A stretch of 64,000 nt of DNA from Ehrlichia sp028752135 (GTDB lineage: Bacteria > Pseudomonadota > Alphaproteobacteria > Rickettsiales > Anaplasmataceae), in the NCBI GenBank assembly GCA_028752135.1, contig CP082782.1:310001-374000 (forward strand), given 5' to 3'. Of the stretch, positions 39,960 through 50,651 are shown piece by piece (within the stretch, counting starts at the first letter, position 1; every line of letters starts with the position of its first letter). Position numbers and translations under genes: made by a program. The notes beneath the pieces are model-generated. The model was not told the origin of the DNA, did no database searches, and saw only the letters and a program-made list of their open reading frames with translations.

Positions 39960-40076
39960 AGGGTATTATTCTAATTATTTATATAGTTGTATTCTATCAA
40001 AAGGGTAATACCCAGAAATAACTACAAAAGGATATAACAGTTCAGAGATATAGAATTGTTATTATGAATACTAAAA

Positions 40077-40964
40077 TTAAAAGCTAGAAAGAATAATACA
40101 TATGAATAGAATGAAAAGATAAGCAACAGAATAAGTAAACATTGCTCTGTATTGATCAGGAGTATTTGAAGTGAGTACTTTTAAGGCTTTGAATATTAGT
40201 ATTATTCCAAGTGGTATTGCACATGCTTCGTATAATAGGTAGTTTTTTAGAAATAATCCTAGTACTAATGTTATAGGTAACAGTAAAACACTATATACTA
40301 GTATGTGAATTTTGGTTACGAATATTCCATGTGTAACAGGCATCATCGGTACTTTTGCTTTTTCATACTCTTGATAGTTTAATAGTGATAGTGCCCAAAA
40401 ATGTGGAGGTGTCCACATAAATATAATTAGAAATAGTATTAAACTCTCTATTGAAATGAATCCAGTAACAGAAGTCCATCCAATTATTGGAGGAATTGCT
40501 CCTGCAGCACCTCCTATAACTATGTTTTGTGGAGTTCTTCTTTTTAGATATATTGTATATACAAAGATATAATATGCTATACTAATAGCTAATAAGATTC
40601 CTGATATATAATTAACGGCAATCATCATTACTGTTACAGATATGACAGATAGTACTACCCCCAGTTCAAGAGCATTAGACTTAGAAATTCTACCAGCTGG
40701 TATAGGACGACTTTTAGTTCTCTTCATTATTGCATCTATATCACTATCGTACCACATGTTTATTGCTCCTGCAGCTCCAGAGCCTACTGCTATGCATAAA
40801 CTACTGACAATAGCGATGAATGGATGAATACTTCCTGGAGCAATTATCATACCTGTAACTCCTGTCAGAACTACAAGGTACATAATCTTTGGCTTAAGTA
40901 AATTCCAATAATCTAATATTTCACTTAATAGTGATAACTTAATAGCGTTAGATTCTAATCCCAT
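40077..40964 (-). CDS. ctaB: protoheme IX farnesyltransferase (heme O synthase)
   Basis: CtaB adds a farnesyl chain to protoheme to make heme O, the precursor of heme A for cytochrome oxidase. It is a polytopic membrane protein (~9 hydrophobic segments) with the prenyltransferase motif NMWYDSDIDAIMKRTKSRPI (first Asp-rich site) and the second conserved block around YLKRRTPQNIVIGGAAGAIP. The 295-aa product begins 2 bp after the coxA stop, so coxB-coxA-ctaB form one operon. Confidence 0.96.
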   Translation of the reverse strand: MGLESNAIKLSLLSEILDYWNLLKPKIMYLVVLTGVTGMIIAPGSIHPFIAIVSSLCIAVGSGAAGAINMWYDSDIDAIMKRTKSRPIPAGRISKSNALELGVVLSVISVTVMMIAVNYISGILLAISIAYYIFVYTIYLKRRTPQNIVIGGAAGAIPPIIGWTSVTGFISIESLILFLIIFMWTPPHFWALSLLNYQEYEKAKVPMMPVTHGIFVTKIHILVYSVLLLPITLVLGLFLKNYLLYEACAIPLGIILIFKALKVLTSNTPDQYRAMFTYSVAYLFILFICIILSSF

Positions 40965-40966
40965 AT

Positions 40967-42526
40967 TTAATCAACCTTAGGTATTTCATCATTAAAGGTA
41001 TGAAAAGGAGCTGGTGAAGGTACTGTCCATTCTAGTGTATCACCTCCCCATGGATTGCTAGGGCATTGCTTGCCATTTCTTAAAGTTGAGATGACTATAT
41101 ATATGAAAAATAAAGCTGATATAAATGATAAAACTGCTCCTGCTGAGGATATGTAATTCCACGGTATGAAAGCATCTGGATAATCTGGAATACGCCTTGG
41201 CATACCAGCGATTCCTAAGAAATGTTGAGGTAAAAAGGTTAGATTTGTTCCAATGAAAGTTAACCAAAAGTGTACTTTGCCAAGACATTCATTGTATTGT
41301 TTACCAGATATTTTCCCTATCCAGTAGTAGAAAGCAGCAAAAGCAGCAAACAGTGCAGCAATTGACATTACATAATGAAAGTGCCCAACTACGTAATATG
41401 TATCATGTAATGCTTTATCAATACCACCGTGTGAAATGATAATACCAGTAACGCCACCTACTACAAACACGAAAATAAATCCAATAGAAAATAGCATAGG
41501 AGTTTTAAATTCTATTTGTCCTCCCCACATTGTAGCAATCCAACTGAATACTTTAACTCCTGTTAGCACACCTATTAGCATGGTTGTTACGCTAAAGTAT
41601 GTTACTATTTCTGCATCTAACCCTACTGTAAACATGTGATGTGCCCATACTACAGCACCTACAGTTGCAATACCAACTAGAGCTAATACCATACCTAAGT
41701 ATCCAAAAACTGCTTTATGTGAAAAAGTTGATACAATTTGACTTATTATTCCAAATGCAGGAAATATGATGACGTATACTTCAGGATGTCCAAAAAACCA
41801 GAATAGATGCTGGAATAATAAAGGATCTCCACCACCAGCAGGATCGAAAAAGCTTGTACCAAAATTTCTATCTGTTAACAACATTGTTACTGCTCCGCCT
41901 AAGACTGGGATTGTAACTACTAGCATAAAAGATGTTAATAATACAGTCCAAACGAACAATGGCATTTTTAATAATGTCATACCTTTAGTTCGCATATTGA
42001 ATATTGTTACGATAAAATTTATAGCTCCAACAATTGATGATGCTCCAGCAACGTGTATAGCAAATATAGCTATATCTACGGAAGCACTTGGATGAGATCC
42101 TATATAAGATAATGGAGGATATAATGTCCATCCTGTACCGGAACCTTCGCCTATAAATACTGATGTACATAATAGAATTAGTGAAGCAACTAATAACCAA
42201 AAACTAACATTATTAAGACGAGGAAATGCCATATCTGGAGCTCCTATAAGCAATGGTACAAACCAGTTGCCAAATCCTCCAGTTAAAGCTGGCATAATCA
42301 TAAAAAACACCATAATCAATGCATGGCCTGTAACGATAACATTATATAACTGATAGTTATCGTTTAATACATTAATGTGTGCTAATTGTAGCCTGAGTAC
42401 AAGAGATAATAGTCCTCCTACAATCCCACCAATAATTGAAAAAATTATATATAATGTACCGATATCTTTATGATTTGTTGAAAATAACCAACGTTTAATA
42501 CCTTGTGGTATATGTTCACTGCTCAT
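40967..42526 (-). CDS. coxA: cytochrome c oxidase subunit I
   Basis: This is the catalytic subunit of the aa3-type terminal oxidase. The 519-aa, twelve-helix protein begins with the RWLFSTNHKDIGTLY motif. CuB/heme ligands are clear: WFFGHPEVYVIIFP (His-Tyr pair), WAHHMFTVG (two His), and YYVVGHFHYVMS (heme a3 and heme a His). The low-spin heme His lies in VTGHALIMVFFMIMP. It lies 8 bp after coxB and 2 bp before ctaB. Confidence 0.98.
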   Translation of the reverse strand: MSSEHIPQGIKRWLFSTNHKDIGTLYIIFSIIGGIVGGLLSLVLRLQLAHINVLNDNYQLYNVIVTGHALIMVFFMIMPALTGGFGNWFVPLLIGAPDMAFPRLNNVSFWLLVASLILLCTSVFIGEGSGTGWTLYPPLSYIGSHPSASVDIAIFAIHVAGASSIVGAINFIVTIFNMRTKGMTLLKMPLFVWTVLLTSFMLVVTIPVLGGAVTMLLTDRNFGTSFFDPAGGGDPLLFQHLFWFFGHPEVYVIIFPAFGIISQIVSTFSHKAVFGYLGMVLALVGIATVGAVVWAHHMFTVGLDAEIVTYFSVTTMLIGVLTGVKVFSWIATMWGGQIEFKTPMLFSIGFIFVFVVGGVTGIIISHGGIDKALHDTYYVVGHFHYVMSIAALFAAFAAFYYWIGKISGKQYNECLGKVHFWLTFIGTNLTFLPQHFLGIAGMPRRIPDYPDAFIPWNYISSAGAVLSFISALFFIYIVISTLRNGKQCPSNPWGGDTLEWTVPSPAPFHTFNDEIPKVD

Positions 42527-42534
42527 GTATACCT

Positions 42535-43308
42535 CTATAATTCAAGCATCTTTTTTTGTATCCATTCATCAAATTGCTCTTTTTCAACAGCAACTATTAC
42601 TATTGGCATAAACCCATGTAGTCTGCCACAAAGTTCTGAACATTGACCATAATATACACCTGGGGTTTTTATATTGAACCAGGCTTCATTGAGCCTACCT
42701 GGAACTGCATCAATTTTTATTCCTAGAGCTGGAACTGCCCAGCTATGTATTACATCTGCACTTGTAACTTGTAATAAAATATTTGTGTTAATAGGGACTA
42801 TTACCCTATTATCTACTTCAAGTAAGCGTAAATCTTGATCTTCTAAGTTATCTGTTGCTTTCATATAACTATCAAAAGCAACATTTTTATGATCTGGGTA
42901 TACATATCCCCAATACCATTGATAGCCAATTGCCTTTAGTGTCATTTCTACATCAGGAATTTTTTGTTCATGCATAATAAGCTTAACGTTACTTATAGTT
43001 AAAAATCCTACAATTCCTAAGGGAATGAGCGTCCAGAGTATTTCTAAAACAACATTATGAGAGTTTTTATGATTAAATACAATTTTCTCGTCTGGCCTTT
43101 TTCTAAATCGTATAAGTACGTATGTCATTATTGCAAAAACAACCATCGTTACTATTGCCATGACAAACATAACAAAATTATGTGATTTTATAATTGCTTC
43201 CATTATTTCTGTTGCAGGTGTCTGGAATCCTATTTGCCATGGAACAGGTGCTGCAACTGCATTAAATGAGTTTAATATACAGAAAAGAAAGATCAGACAT
43301 CTTAACAT
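42535..43308 (-). CDS. coxB: cytochrome c oxidase subunit II
   Basis: Subunit II accepts electrons from cytochrome c at the CuA centre. A signal peptide (LIFLFCILNSFNAVAA) and two membrane helices precede the cupredoxin domain. The CuA site reads GQCSELCGRLHGFMP, with the first His in DVIHSWAVPALGIK and the aromatic electron-entry patch IGYQWYWGY. At 257 aa it is full length. It is the first gene of coxB-coxA-ctaB. ctaG and coxC are not here, so the oxidase genes are split as in other Rickettsiales. Confidence 0.97.
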   Translation of the reverse strand: MLRCLIFLFCILNSFNAVAAPVPWQIGFQTPATEIMEAIIKSHNFVMFVMAIVTMVVFAIMTYVLIRFRKRPDEKIVFNHKNSHNVVLEILWTLIPLGIVGFLTISNVKLIMHEQKIPDVEMTLKAIGYQWYWGYVYPDHKNVAFDSYMKATDNLEDQDLRLLEVDNRVIVPINTNILLQVTSADVIHSWAVPALGIKIDAVPGRLNEAWFNIKTPGVYYGQCSELCGRLHGFMPIVIVAVEKEQFDEWIQKKMLEL

Positions 43309-44048
43309 AATGCTACACTATTAATCACTTAATTTCTATCATTTTGATTACTAAAATGCAATAACTTTATACTATTTAATTTATCTTGTTAGTACATCTT
43401 AAGTAGTATAACCCTGCAAAGTTAATTATAACTAAAAGCTTTAATGTTTCAAGATGATAAATCATTATAAGATTTTTACTTTTCAAGTTTATCTAAATTA
43501 TATTGATAAATAAAATAAGAAACTATATTTGGATTTTTTGTAGAAAATCTTTATGTGAAATTTATAATATTGGTGCTATTTATCATGTTTATCAGTGATT
43601 TACAAAACTTTCTAATATAAGGTAAAAAGTTAATATTAGTGTTGTATATAAACCATATATGAGTGGTACAATGGAAGTATTTTGTATAAATTTCATGTAA
43701 TGATGAATAATAAAATAATATCAGTTGAGTTTTGAAAAATTGGTATTTTTAAGTACTACGTATATAAATAGTGTTGATTATATGGATAACCCTTAGGAAG
43801 AATCTGTCAACAGTGGAAAGGCTATTAATGCAAATTAAAACTAGTGGTAAATGTACTGTTTAATATTATCTATTTTGTATAGGCTTCAAATTTACTGTAC
43901 CTTATACTCTGTTTCTAGATACGAAAGGTTTATTATGTCAATATTGTTATAATAAATTTTATTATTTTTGTAGTTTATTAGAACTAAAGAATAGCGTTTA
44001 TATAGTGTTTTCTTTACTAATGAAATTCAATTATAGAGTTTTGGATAA
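43309..44048. other. spacer containing the coxB promoter region, no gene seen
   Basis: About 740 bp, between two minus-strand units. No open frame, hairpin or RNA-like segment can be supported. Confidence 0.5.
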
Positions 44049-45299
44049 TTAACTTATTGTGTGTAAGTTTGATTCTAAATCGAGTCCAAAAGCAGAATGT
44101 AGACATGTTGTAGCAAGTTTACTATCTTTTCTTAATATTAAAACGCTGATTTTTATTTCTGAGGTAGTAACTGCTAATATTTTTATGTTGTTGGATGTTA
44201 ATGTATCAAACATTTTGTAAGCAATTCCAGAATGAGAAATCATACCTACCCCGATTATAGAGACTTTTGCAACATCCGGATTTATTATTAAATCTTCGTA
44301 CATAAGTTCTTCTTTTATTTCTGTAAGTAATTTCTTTGTTATTACTAGATCGTCTTCTGAAACGGTAAAAGTTATATTGTTAACATTGTTATCATTCATA
44401 TTTTGAATAATCATATCGACATTTATATTTTTTTCTGCTACTGCATTGAATACTGTAGTGATTCCAAATAATGCTTTTACACTTTTTAATGTAACACTTG
44501 CTGTTTTGTTGTTGTATGTTATGCCGGTTATTAGCTGACTTTCCATATTAGCTTCTCCTTTTTCGCATAATATTGTTCCTTTCCCAGGGGTAAAAGTAGA
44601 TAGTATGCATAGTTTAATATTGTATTTCATAGCTATTTCTACTGAGCGCACTTGTAGTACCTTAGCTCCAAGAGAAGACATTTCTATCATCTCATCGTAA
44701 GCAATGTTATCTAATCTACGTGCTTTTGGTACCACATTAGGATCTGCTGTATATATGCCATCTACATCTGTATAAATATAGCATAGATCTACTCCCAATG
44801 CTACTGCAACTGCTACAGCTGAAGTATCTGACCCACCTCGACCTAAAGTGGTTACTCTATTATTTTTTTGCATTCCTTGGAATCCTGCAATAATAGCAAC
44901 ATCATTAAGGGCTAACGAATCTTTTAGTGAAGATATATTAATATCTATAATTCTTGCTTTAGCATGATCATCAGTTGTTACTATTGGCAATTGCCATCCT
45001 AACCATGACCTAGCCTTAATTCCTATTTTTTGTAAAGCTAAAGATAATAATCCACATGAAATTTGCTCTCCTGAGGAGATGATTAAATCATACTCAGATA
45101 GTTCAGATTGGGATTTTATATCAGAAACTTGTTTTACTTGGGAAATTATATTATCAGTAAATTTTCCCATAGCAGATACTATAATGACCACTTTACAATT
45201 GTTGTTAACGTCTTGTTTAATTATTTCTACAACTTTATTGATGCAACTTATATCTTGTAAAGAAGTTCCCCCAAATTTTTTTACTAGAATTTTTTTCAT
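44049..45299 (-). CDS. lysC: aspartate kinase
   Basis: This enzyme phosphorylates aspartate, the first step toward lysine/diaminopimelate, methionine and threonine. The N-terminus has the kinase signature VKKFGGTSLQD; the catalytic domain continues with GRGGSDTSAVAVAVALG and YTDVDGIYTADPN. Two ACT domains follow (~residues 265-410, including VDMIIQNM and SIIGVGMISHSGIAYKMF), which normally bind the feedback inhibitor. At 416 aa it is a monofunctional class. The gene is divergent from metG, with 470 bp between them. Confidence 0.96.
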   Translation of the reverse strand: MKKILVKKFGGTSLQDISCINKVVEIIKQDVNNNCKVVIIVSAMGKFTDNIISQVKQVSDIKSQSELSEYDLIISSGEQISCGLLSLALQKIGIKARSWLGWQLPIVTTDDHAKARIIDINISSLKDSLALNDVAIIAGFQGMQKNNRVTTLGRGGSDTSAVAVAVALGVDLCYIYTDVDGIYTADPNVVPKARRLDNIAYDEMIEMSSLGAKVLQVRSVEIAMKYNIKLCILSTFTPGKGTILCEKGEANMESQLITGITYNNKTASVTLKSVKALFGITTVFNAVAEKNINVDMIIQNMNDNNVNNITFTVSEDDLVITKKLLTEIKEELMYEDLIINPDVAKVSIIGVGMISHSGIAYKMFDTLTSNNIKILAVTTSEIKISVLILRKDSKLATTCLHSAFGLDLESNLHTIS

Positions 45300-45769
45300 T
45301 GCTGCGTGCTAGAAATTTATGGTGATTAATATAAGTGATTTTATATGTTTTGCAAATTTTATTGTGAGTACAATTATGACAATTCCTCCTATGAGAGCTC
45401 TATATGTAATATGTATGAATATTAATCTGTGTAGGAGGTATTTCTTTGTATATAACCGTTATATAAACGATATTTATGCTGAGTTATGAAATCTCTTTAT
45501 TGTAATGCAGGTTAATAATATCTTATTGTGAAAATAAAATGTTATAGGTTTAGATGTATGTTGCTTAAGTTCAAAAAAAAGGCATACCTTGTATGATGTT
45601 TTCTTAAATATTCGTGTTTATTAATTGTTTTTTTATAAAATATTTGTATTTAGAAGATATAGTAATGTATATATTATTTTTTTGTTATATATTGAAAATA
45701 TTAAATTAATATAACTAAAATTATGTGATAAATTGTTAATTGTTATAAATACAACATTAATGCTGATTT
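45300..45769. other. spacer between divergent lysC and metG with a long-range inverted repeat
   Basis: aattcctccta (45381-45391) pairs with taggaggtatt (45432-45442), 10 of 11 positions, enclosing the 8-bp palindrome AGAGCTCT (45394-45401). It does not match a riboswitch class that I know. It could be a leader structure of lysC transcribed leftward or of an unannotated RNA. Confidence 0.4.
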
Positions 45770-47290
45770 ATGAATAATATATACATTACTACTCCTATTT
45801 ATTATGTTAATGATGTTCCACATATAGGGCATGTTTATACAACCCTGATCTCTGATATTATTGCAAGGTTTGCTCGTCTTGATGGATATAATGTAAAGTT
45901 TGTAACTGGTACTGATGAGCATGGACAAAAAATAGAAAAAGCAGCTAAAGAAAATAATATATCTTTATCAGATTTTACTGATAACACTAGTGCAGTATTT
46001 AAGTCCTTAGCAAATACTATGAACTATAGTTATGATGACTTTATTCGTACAACAGAGGTGAGACATAAAAAAGCAGTAATAGCTCTGTGGGAACGTTTAT
46101 GTGATAATGAAGCAATATATTTAGGTAGTTATGCTGGTTGGTATTCAATCAGAGATGAAACATTCTATCAAGAGAAAGAGCTAGTTGACGGTAAAGCCCC
46201 TACAGGTGCTGAAGTAGAATGGATAGAAGAGCCTAGCTATTTCTTTAAATTGTCGCATTTTCAAGAGCAGTTGTTGGATTTCTATGAAAAACATCCTGAT
46301 TTTATTGTGCCTAAGTATAGATATAATGAAATTATATCATTTGTTAAATCAGGGTTAAAAGATCTTTCTGTATCTAGACAGAATGTTTCTTGGGGAATAA
46401 AAGTACCAAATAACGATGAGCATGTAATTTATGTATGGGTTGATGCTTTATCAAATTACCTCACAGTGCTTGGATTTCCAGATATAGATAATAAGGTATA
46501 TCAAGATTATTGGGCAAGTAATAATAGATCTGTTTTGCATGTTGTTGGAAAAGATATATTAAGATTTCATGCAGTATATTGGCCGGCAATTTTAATGGCT
46601 GCTGGATTACCTTTACCCAAGAAAATTTTAGCTCATGGTTGGTGGACTAATGAAGGACAGAAAATTTCTAAGTCATTAGGTAATGTAATTAAACCTTTTG
46701 AGTTAGTTGAAGAGTTTGGTGTAGATCAGTTAAGGTACTTTTTGATTAAAGAGATGCCAATAGGAAATGATGGGGATTTCAAAAGAAGTAGTCTTATTAA
46801 TTGCATAAATTATGACTTAGCAAATAATATTGGGAATCTTGTACAGAGAACTGTTTCTCTCTTACATAAAGAATGTGGTGGAATTATACCAATAATAGAT
46901 AATGGTTTATTATGTGGTGAAGAGTCTTTGCCTAATTATCAGGAAGTTCTAGATAAAGTTAGAAGTTGTATAGAACGATATGATCTCAATGGAATGATAT
47001 ATATTATAGAACAATTATCATCTACAGCGAATGAATATATTGCAGCAAGAGCTCCGTGGAAATTGTCTAAAAGTGATCCTGGAATTATGGAAGCAGTATT
47101 GTATAAGTTGCTTGAGTATATAAGATGTATAGGATTGCTGTTACAGCCTATAATGCCTACATTATCTTCTAGGATATTAGATCAAATTGCTTTATCAGAG
47201 TCTAATCGTAGTTTTAGTACATTTTCTATTCCTATGGGCATGAATATAGTATTACCAAAACCTGAACCTATTTTTGCAAAAATTATATAA
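45770..47290 (+). CDS. metG: methionyl-tRNA synthetase
   Basis: A class I synthetase that charges tRNA(Met). The HIGH motif appears as DVPHIGHVYT and the KMSKS motif as GQKISKSLGN; TGTDEHGQK and VWVDALSNYLTVLG are further family landmarks. At 506 aa it is the short form, lacking the C-terminal tRNA-binding/dimerisation domain. The zinc-knuckle insertion cysteines are not evident, as in other alphaproteobacterial short MetRS. Confidence 0.97.
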   Translation: MNNIYITTPIYYVNDVPHIGHVYTTLISDIIARFARLDGYNVKFVTGTDEHGQKIEKAAKENNISLSDFTDNTSAVFKSLANTMNYSYDDFIRTTEVRHKKAVIALWERLCDNEAIYLGSYAGWYSIRDETFYQEKELVDGKAPTGAEVEWIEEPSYFFKLSHFQEQLLDFYEKHPDFIVPKYRYNEIISFVKSGLKDLSVSRQNVSWGIKVPNNDEHVIYVWVDALSNYLTVLGFPDIDNKVYQDYWASNNRSVLHVVGKDILRFHAVYWPAILMAAGLPLPKKILAHGWWTNEGQKISKSLGNVIKPFELVEEFGVDQLRYFLIKEMPIGNDGDFKRSSLINCINYDLANNIGNLVQRTVSLLHKECGGIIPIIDNGLLCGEESLPNYQEVLDKVRSCIERYDLNGMIYIIEQLSSTANEYIAARAPWKLSKSDPGIMEAVLYKLLEYIRCIGLLLQPIMPTLSSRILDQIALSESNRSFSTFSIPMGMNIVLPKPEPIFAKII

Positions 47291-47908
47291 AAAAAGGTAA
47301 TGGGGTAAATATATATAGTGAGTTTATGTTTGTTCTAGTATGCTCAGTAAATTTTTTTTATTATAGTACTCATGAAACTAAACACCATTTCTATAAAATC
47401 TATTACTATGTCTTATAAGGAATTTGTAAAATCAACTAAGATGAATTCTACTGTAAGATACTTGCAGATTACTTTTTATTAATTTTATAAGTGTTTTATT
47501 ATGAAAACCTGAACTGTTTTGTATGTAAGTGAGATTGTAGTATAAAAGGAATATCAGTAAGTATTAATAATTTGCTATAATTATGGATATTGGTAAATTT
47601 GCTTTAGCAATATAATGGTCATATGTATAGATGTGTTGGCTTATATATTTGCTGTTTTGTATATGAAGTAACTCTATGCTTTTCAAGTGCTATGTAATAT
47701 AGCGGCATTAAAACACATATTATTTTATTCAAATGGATTTGAAGTTTTCTTAATATAGAATTTTATATATGTGTTGGGTATTATTATTACCCTCTATCTT
47801 TACTATAAAGATAATGTTCAGTTATAGTTGATATTTTTCTAAGTTAGTATATATAACCATGGACGTATAATCAGAAGTAACTGGTATGTATTTTTTTATA
47901 TAGAATAA
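47291..47908. other. spacer between convergent metG and ubiE, no gene seen
   Basis: AT-rich; no coding frame, RNA gene or clear terminator recognised. Confidence 0.5.
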
Positions 47909-48601
47909 CTATATTTTCCAAGCAGTGTATAACGTTACTATACCAAAACACATGTTGTTGTATTTTATTTGAGTGAATTTTGAGTTTTCTATTTCTTGTA
48001 CAAAATCTTTCTGATGTGGAAATTGACTTATACTGTCTACTAGGTATTGATAAGCAGCTCTGTCTTTTGCTATTAATTGTCCTATGTTAGGAATAATGTT
48101 AAATGAGTAAAAATTGTATATTTTATATAGTAAATGACTCTCTTTTAAAGGGGAGAATTCTAAGCATATAAATTTTCCTCCTGATTTTAGTACTCTATAT
48201 GCTTCATTTAATGCAAGATCTCTATGGGAAACGTTACGTATACCAAAAGAAATTGTGTAATAATCAAATGTATTGTCTGGGAATGGTAATTGCTCTGCAT
48301 TACCACATACCCACTTTAGATTTAGTATGTTTGCATTTATAGCATTATCTCTACCTCGATTTAGCATTTTAGGATTAATATCACATACGATTGTTTCTAC
48401 ATCTAATTTGTTTTTTGCAGTTTTAAGGGCTATATCTCCAGTGCCACATGCTACATCAAGTAACTTACCTCTACTTATGTTTTGAATTACTTTATCTTTC
48501 CATAGCCTATGAAGACCAAAGCTCATTATGTCATTCATTAAATCATAACGAGATGCTACTGAAGTAAAAACTTGATTAACAAACTTTGATCTTTCCTGCA
48601 T
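47909..48601 (-). CDS. ubiE: bifunctional demethylmenaquinone/ubiquinone C-methyltransferase
   Basis: UbiE is a SAM-dependent methyltransferase of ubiquinone synthesis. The opening FTSVASRYDLMNDIMSFGLHR is the family signature, followed by SAM-binding motif LLDVACGTGDIALK and the second signature FDYYTISFGIRNVSHRD. The 230-aa product is full length. Its start lies 4 bp after the hslU stop, so it is the last gene of hslV-hslU-ubiE. Confidence 0.95.
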   Translation of the reverse strand: MQERSKFVNQVFTSVASRYDLMNDIMSFGLHRLWKDKVIQNISRGKLLDVACGTGDIALKTAKNKLDVETIVCDINPKMLNRGRDNAINANILNLKWVCGNAEQLPFPDNTFDYYTISFGIRNVSHRDLALNEAYRVLKSGGKFICLEFSPLKESHLLYKIYNFYSFNIIPNIGQLIAKDRAAYQYLVDSISQFPHQKDFVQEIENSKFTQIKYNNMCFGIVTLYTAWKI

Positions 48602-48605
48602 TGTC

Positions 48606-50080
48606 CTATAAAATGAATTTTGATAAATCTAATTGCTTTGAAATATCTTCTAACTTCTTCTTAACGTATTCACTATCAATAACATATGTTTTGCCACTGT
48701 TTTCTGTTGCAGTGTAACTAATGTCTTCCATTAACTTTTCTAAAATGGTATGTAATCTACGAGCTCCAATATTTTCAACTTCTCTGTTGACTGTAGATGC
48801 TATTTCTGCAATAGTAGACACTCCTTCGTCAGTAAAGTCGATAGTAATGTTTTCTGTCTTCATTAGTGCACAGTATTGTTTTAGTAGACTTGATTCTGGC
48901 TCAGTTAAAATTCTGACTAGATCGTCTTTGCTAAGTGGTTTAAGCTCTACTCTTATAGGAAGACGTCCTTGTAACTCAGGTAGTAAATCAGAAGGCTTAG
49001 CTAAATGGAATGCACCAGATGCTATAAATAAAATATGATCAGTTGTTATGGTACCATATTTTGTTGTGACACTCGTACCTTCAAGTAATGGAAGAAGATC
49101 CCTTTGTACTCCTTCTCTATTAACTTCTCCTCTGATTTCTGTACGTGCTGCAATTTTATCTATTTCATCTAAAAATACAATACCATCATTACTTGCTAGC
49201 TGAAGAGCTTCCTTGATGATTTTGTCTTCGTCCATTAATTTTTCGCTTTCTTCATTAATTAGCAATTCTCTAGCTTCTTTTACTGTAACTTTTATAGTTT
49301 TAAGCTGCTTATTATTGCCTAGCATCTTGTGTACAATTTCGTTGATATTCATAATTCCAACTTGGCTTCCTGGGATATTAGGAATATCAATAGAAGGAAT
49401 AGAACTCTTGCTTTCTTTAATAGAAATGGAAATTTCAGAATTTTCAAATTCTCCATTTTTTAACTTTTCTTGAAATATAGTTTTTGTTTCTTGACTTGCA
49501 TCAGGTCCTATGAGTGCATCAAGTATCATATTTTCTGATAAGGTTTTAGCTTTTTTTCTACGATTTTACGGAACTTTTCTTTTATAAGATTAATAGCTAC
49601 ATCTACTAAGTCACGTATTATAGAGTCTACATCTCTACCTACATAACCTATTTCAGTAAATTTTGTAGCTTCGACTTTTATAAAAGGTGCTTTTGCAAGT
49701 TTTGCTAACCTACGAGCTATTTCTGTCTTTCCTATACCTGTATGTCCTATCATTAAAATATTTTTAGGAATAATTTCTTCTCTTAAAGGTTCAGGTACTC
49801 TATTACGACGCCAGCGATTTCTTAATGCAATGGCTACAGCACGTTTTGCATCTGCTTGCCCTATAATAAATCTATCTAGTTCTTGAGTAATTTGTTGAGG
49901 AGTTAATTCTTGGGTGCTATACGAATCATCCGATAAGTTTATCTCATCCTCATATGGTGTTGTACTACTAATATTTTCTTTGTATAATGTACTACTATCT
50001 TGCTCACCATTTGTTGTACTTATTTCTTTATTCTGTAGATCGTCATTTGATTTTAGTTTATTATTTGGTGTAAGAAACAT
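48606..50080 (-). CDS. hslU: HslU, ATPase subunit of the HslUV protease, frame-disrupted
   Basis: HslU is the AAA+ unfoldase that feeds HslV. The first frame (50080-49526, 184 aa) has LDRFIIGQADAKRAVAIALR and Walker A GHTGIGKTEIARRL; the second (49529-48606, 307 aa) has Walker B GIVFLDEIDKIAAR, the sensor region ASGAFHLAKPSDLLPELQGR and the C-terminal MEDISYTATENSGK with the final FIL that docks on HslV. Together they equal a normal-length HslU. Adding one A to the A7 run (T7 on the plus strand at 49551-49557) gives EKKAKTLSENMILDALIG and one frame. The two frames overlap ATGA at the junction, so the downstream frame could in principle be reinitiated, but a split AAA+ domain would not be expected to work. 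The gene begins 1 bp after the hslV stop. Confidence 0.92.
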
Positions 50081-50081
50081 T

Positions 50082-50651
50082 TTAATCCTCTATTTTTTCC
50101 ATAATAATGTTGTTATTTGTATAAATACATATTTCAGAAGCTATTCTCATTGCAGTAGTGATTATGTACTCTAAAGTCATGTTTTGGGAGAACTGATCAT
50201 TAGATTCACATAAAGCTTTTGCTGCTGCTAAAGCGTAATTACCTCCTGATCCGATAGCTGCAATTCCATTTTCTGGTTCTAGTACATCACCATTACCTGA
50301 TATTATTAGAGATATGGATTTGTCAGCTACAATCATCATTGCTTCTAATCTACGCAAATACCTATCCATTCTCCAATCTTTTGCTAATTCTACACATGCA
50401 CGAAGCAATTGTCCAGGATGCTTTTCTAGTTTACTTTCTAATCTTTCAAAAAGAGTAAATGCATCTGCGGTTGCACCTGCAAAACCTGTAATTACGGTAT
50501 CATTAGCTAGACGTTTTATTTTTTTTGCTGAATTTTTGACTACAGTATGTCCTAAGGATACTTGTCCATCTCCTGCAATTATCACATTATTGTTTCTACG
50601 AATGCATAAAATAGTTGTTCCATACATTTTGTTGCTATCTTTATGTTCCAT
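50082..50651 (-). CDS. hslV: HslV, peptidase subunit of the HslUV protease
   Basis: HslV is a dodecameric threonine peptidase related to proteasome beta subunits. The mature N-terminal nucleophile is the Thr after MYG in MYGTTILCIRRN, implying removal of an ~11-residue propeptide. VIIAGDGQVSLGHTVVK, TGFAGATADAFTLFERLE and AIGSGGNYALAAA are family hallmarks. At 189 aa it is intact. It is the promoter-proximal gene of the hslV-hslU-ubiE unit. Confidence 0.96.
   Translation of the reverse strand: MEHKDSNKMYGTTILCIRRNNNVIIAGDGQVSLGHTVVKNSAKKIKRLANDTVITGFAGATADAFTLFERLESKLEKHPGQLLRACVELAKDWRMDRYLRRLEAMMIVADKSISLIISGNGDVLEPENGIAAIGSGGNYALAAAKALCESNDQFSQNMTLEYIITTAMRIASEICIYTNNNIIMEKIED

Noticed and set aside
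41766..42095. 109-codon frame antisense to coxA
   Set aside because: A shadow of the coxA codons; no independent signals.
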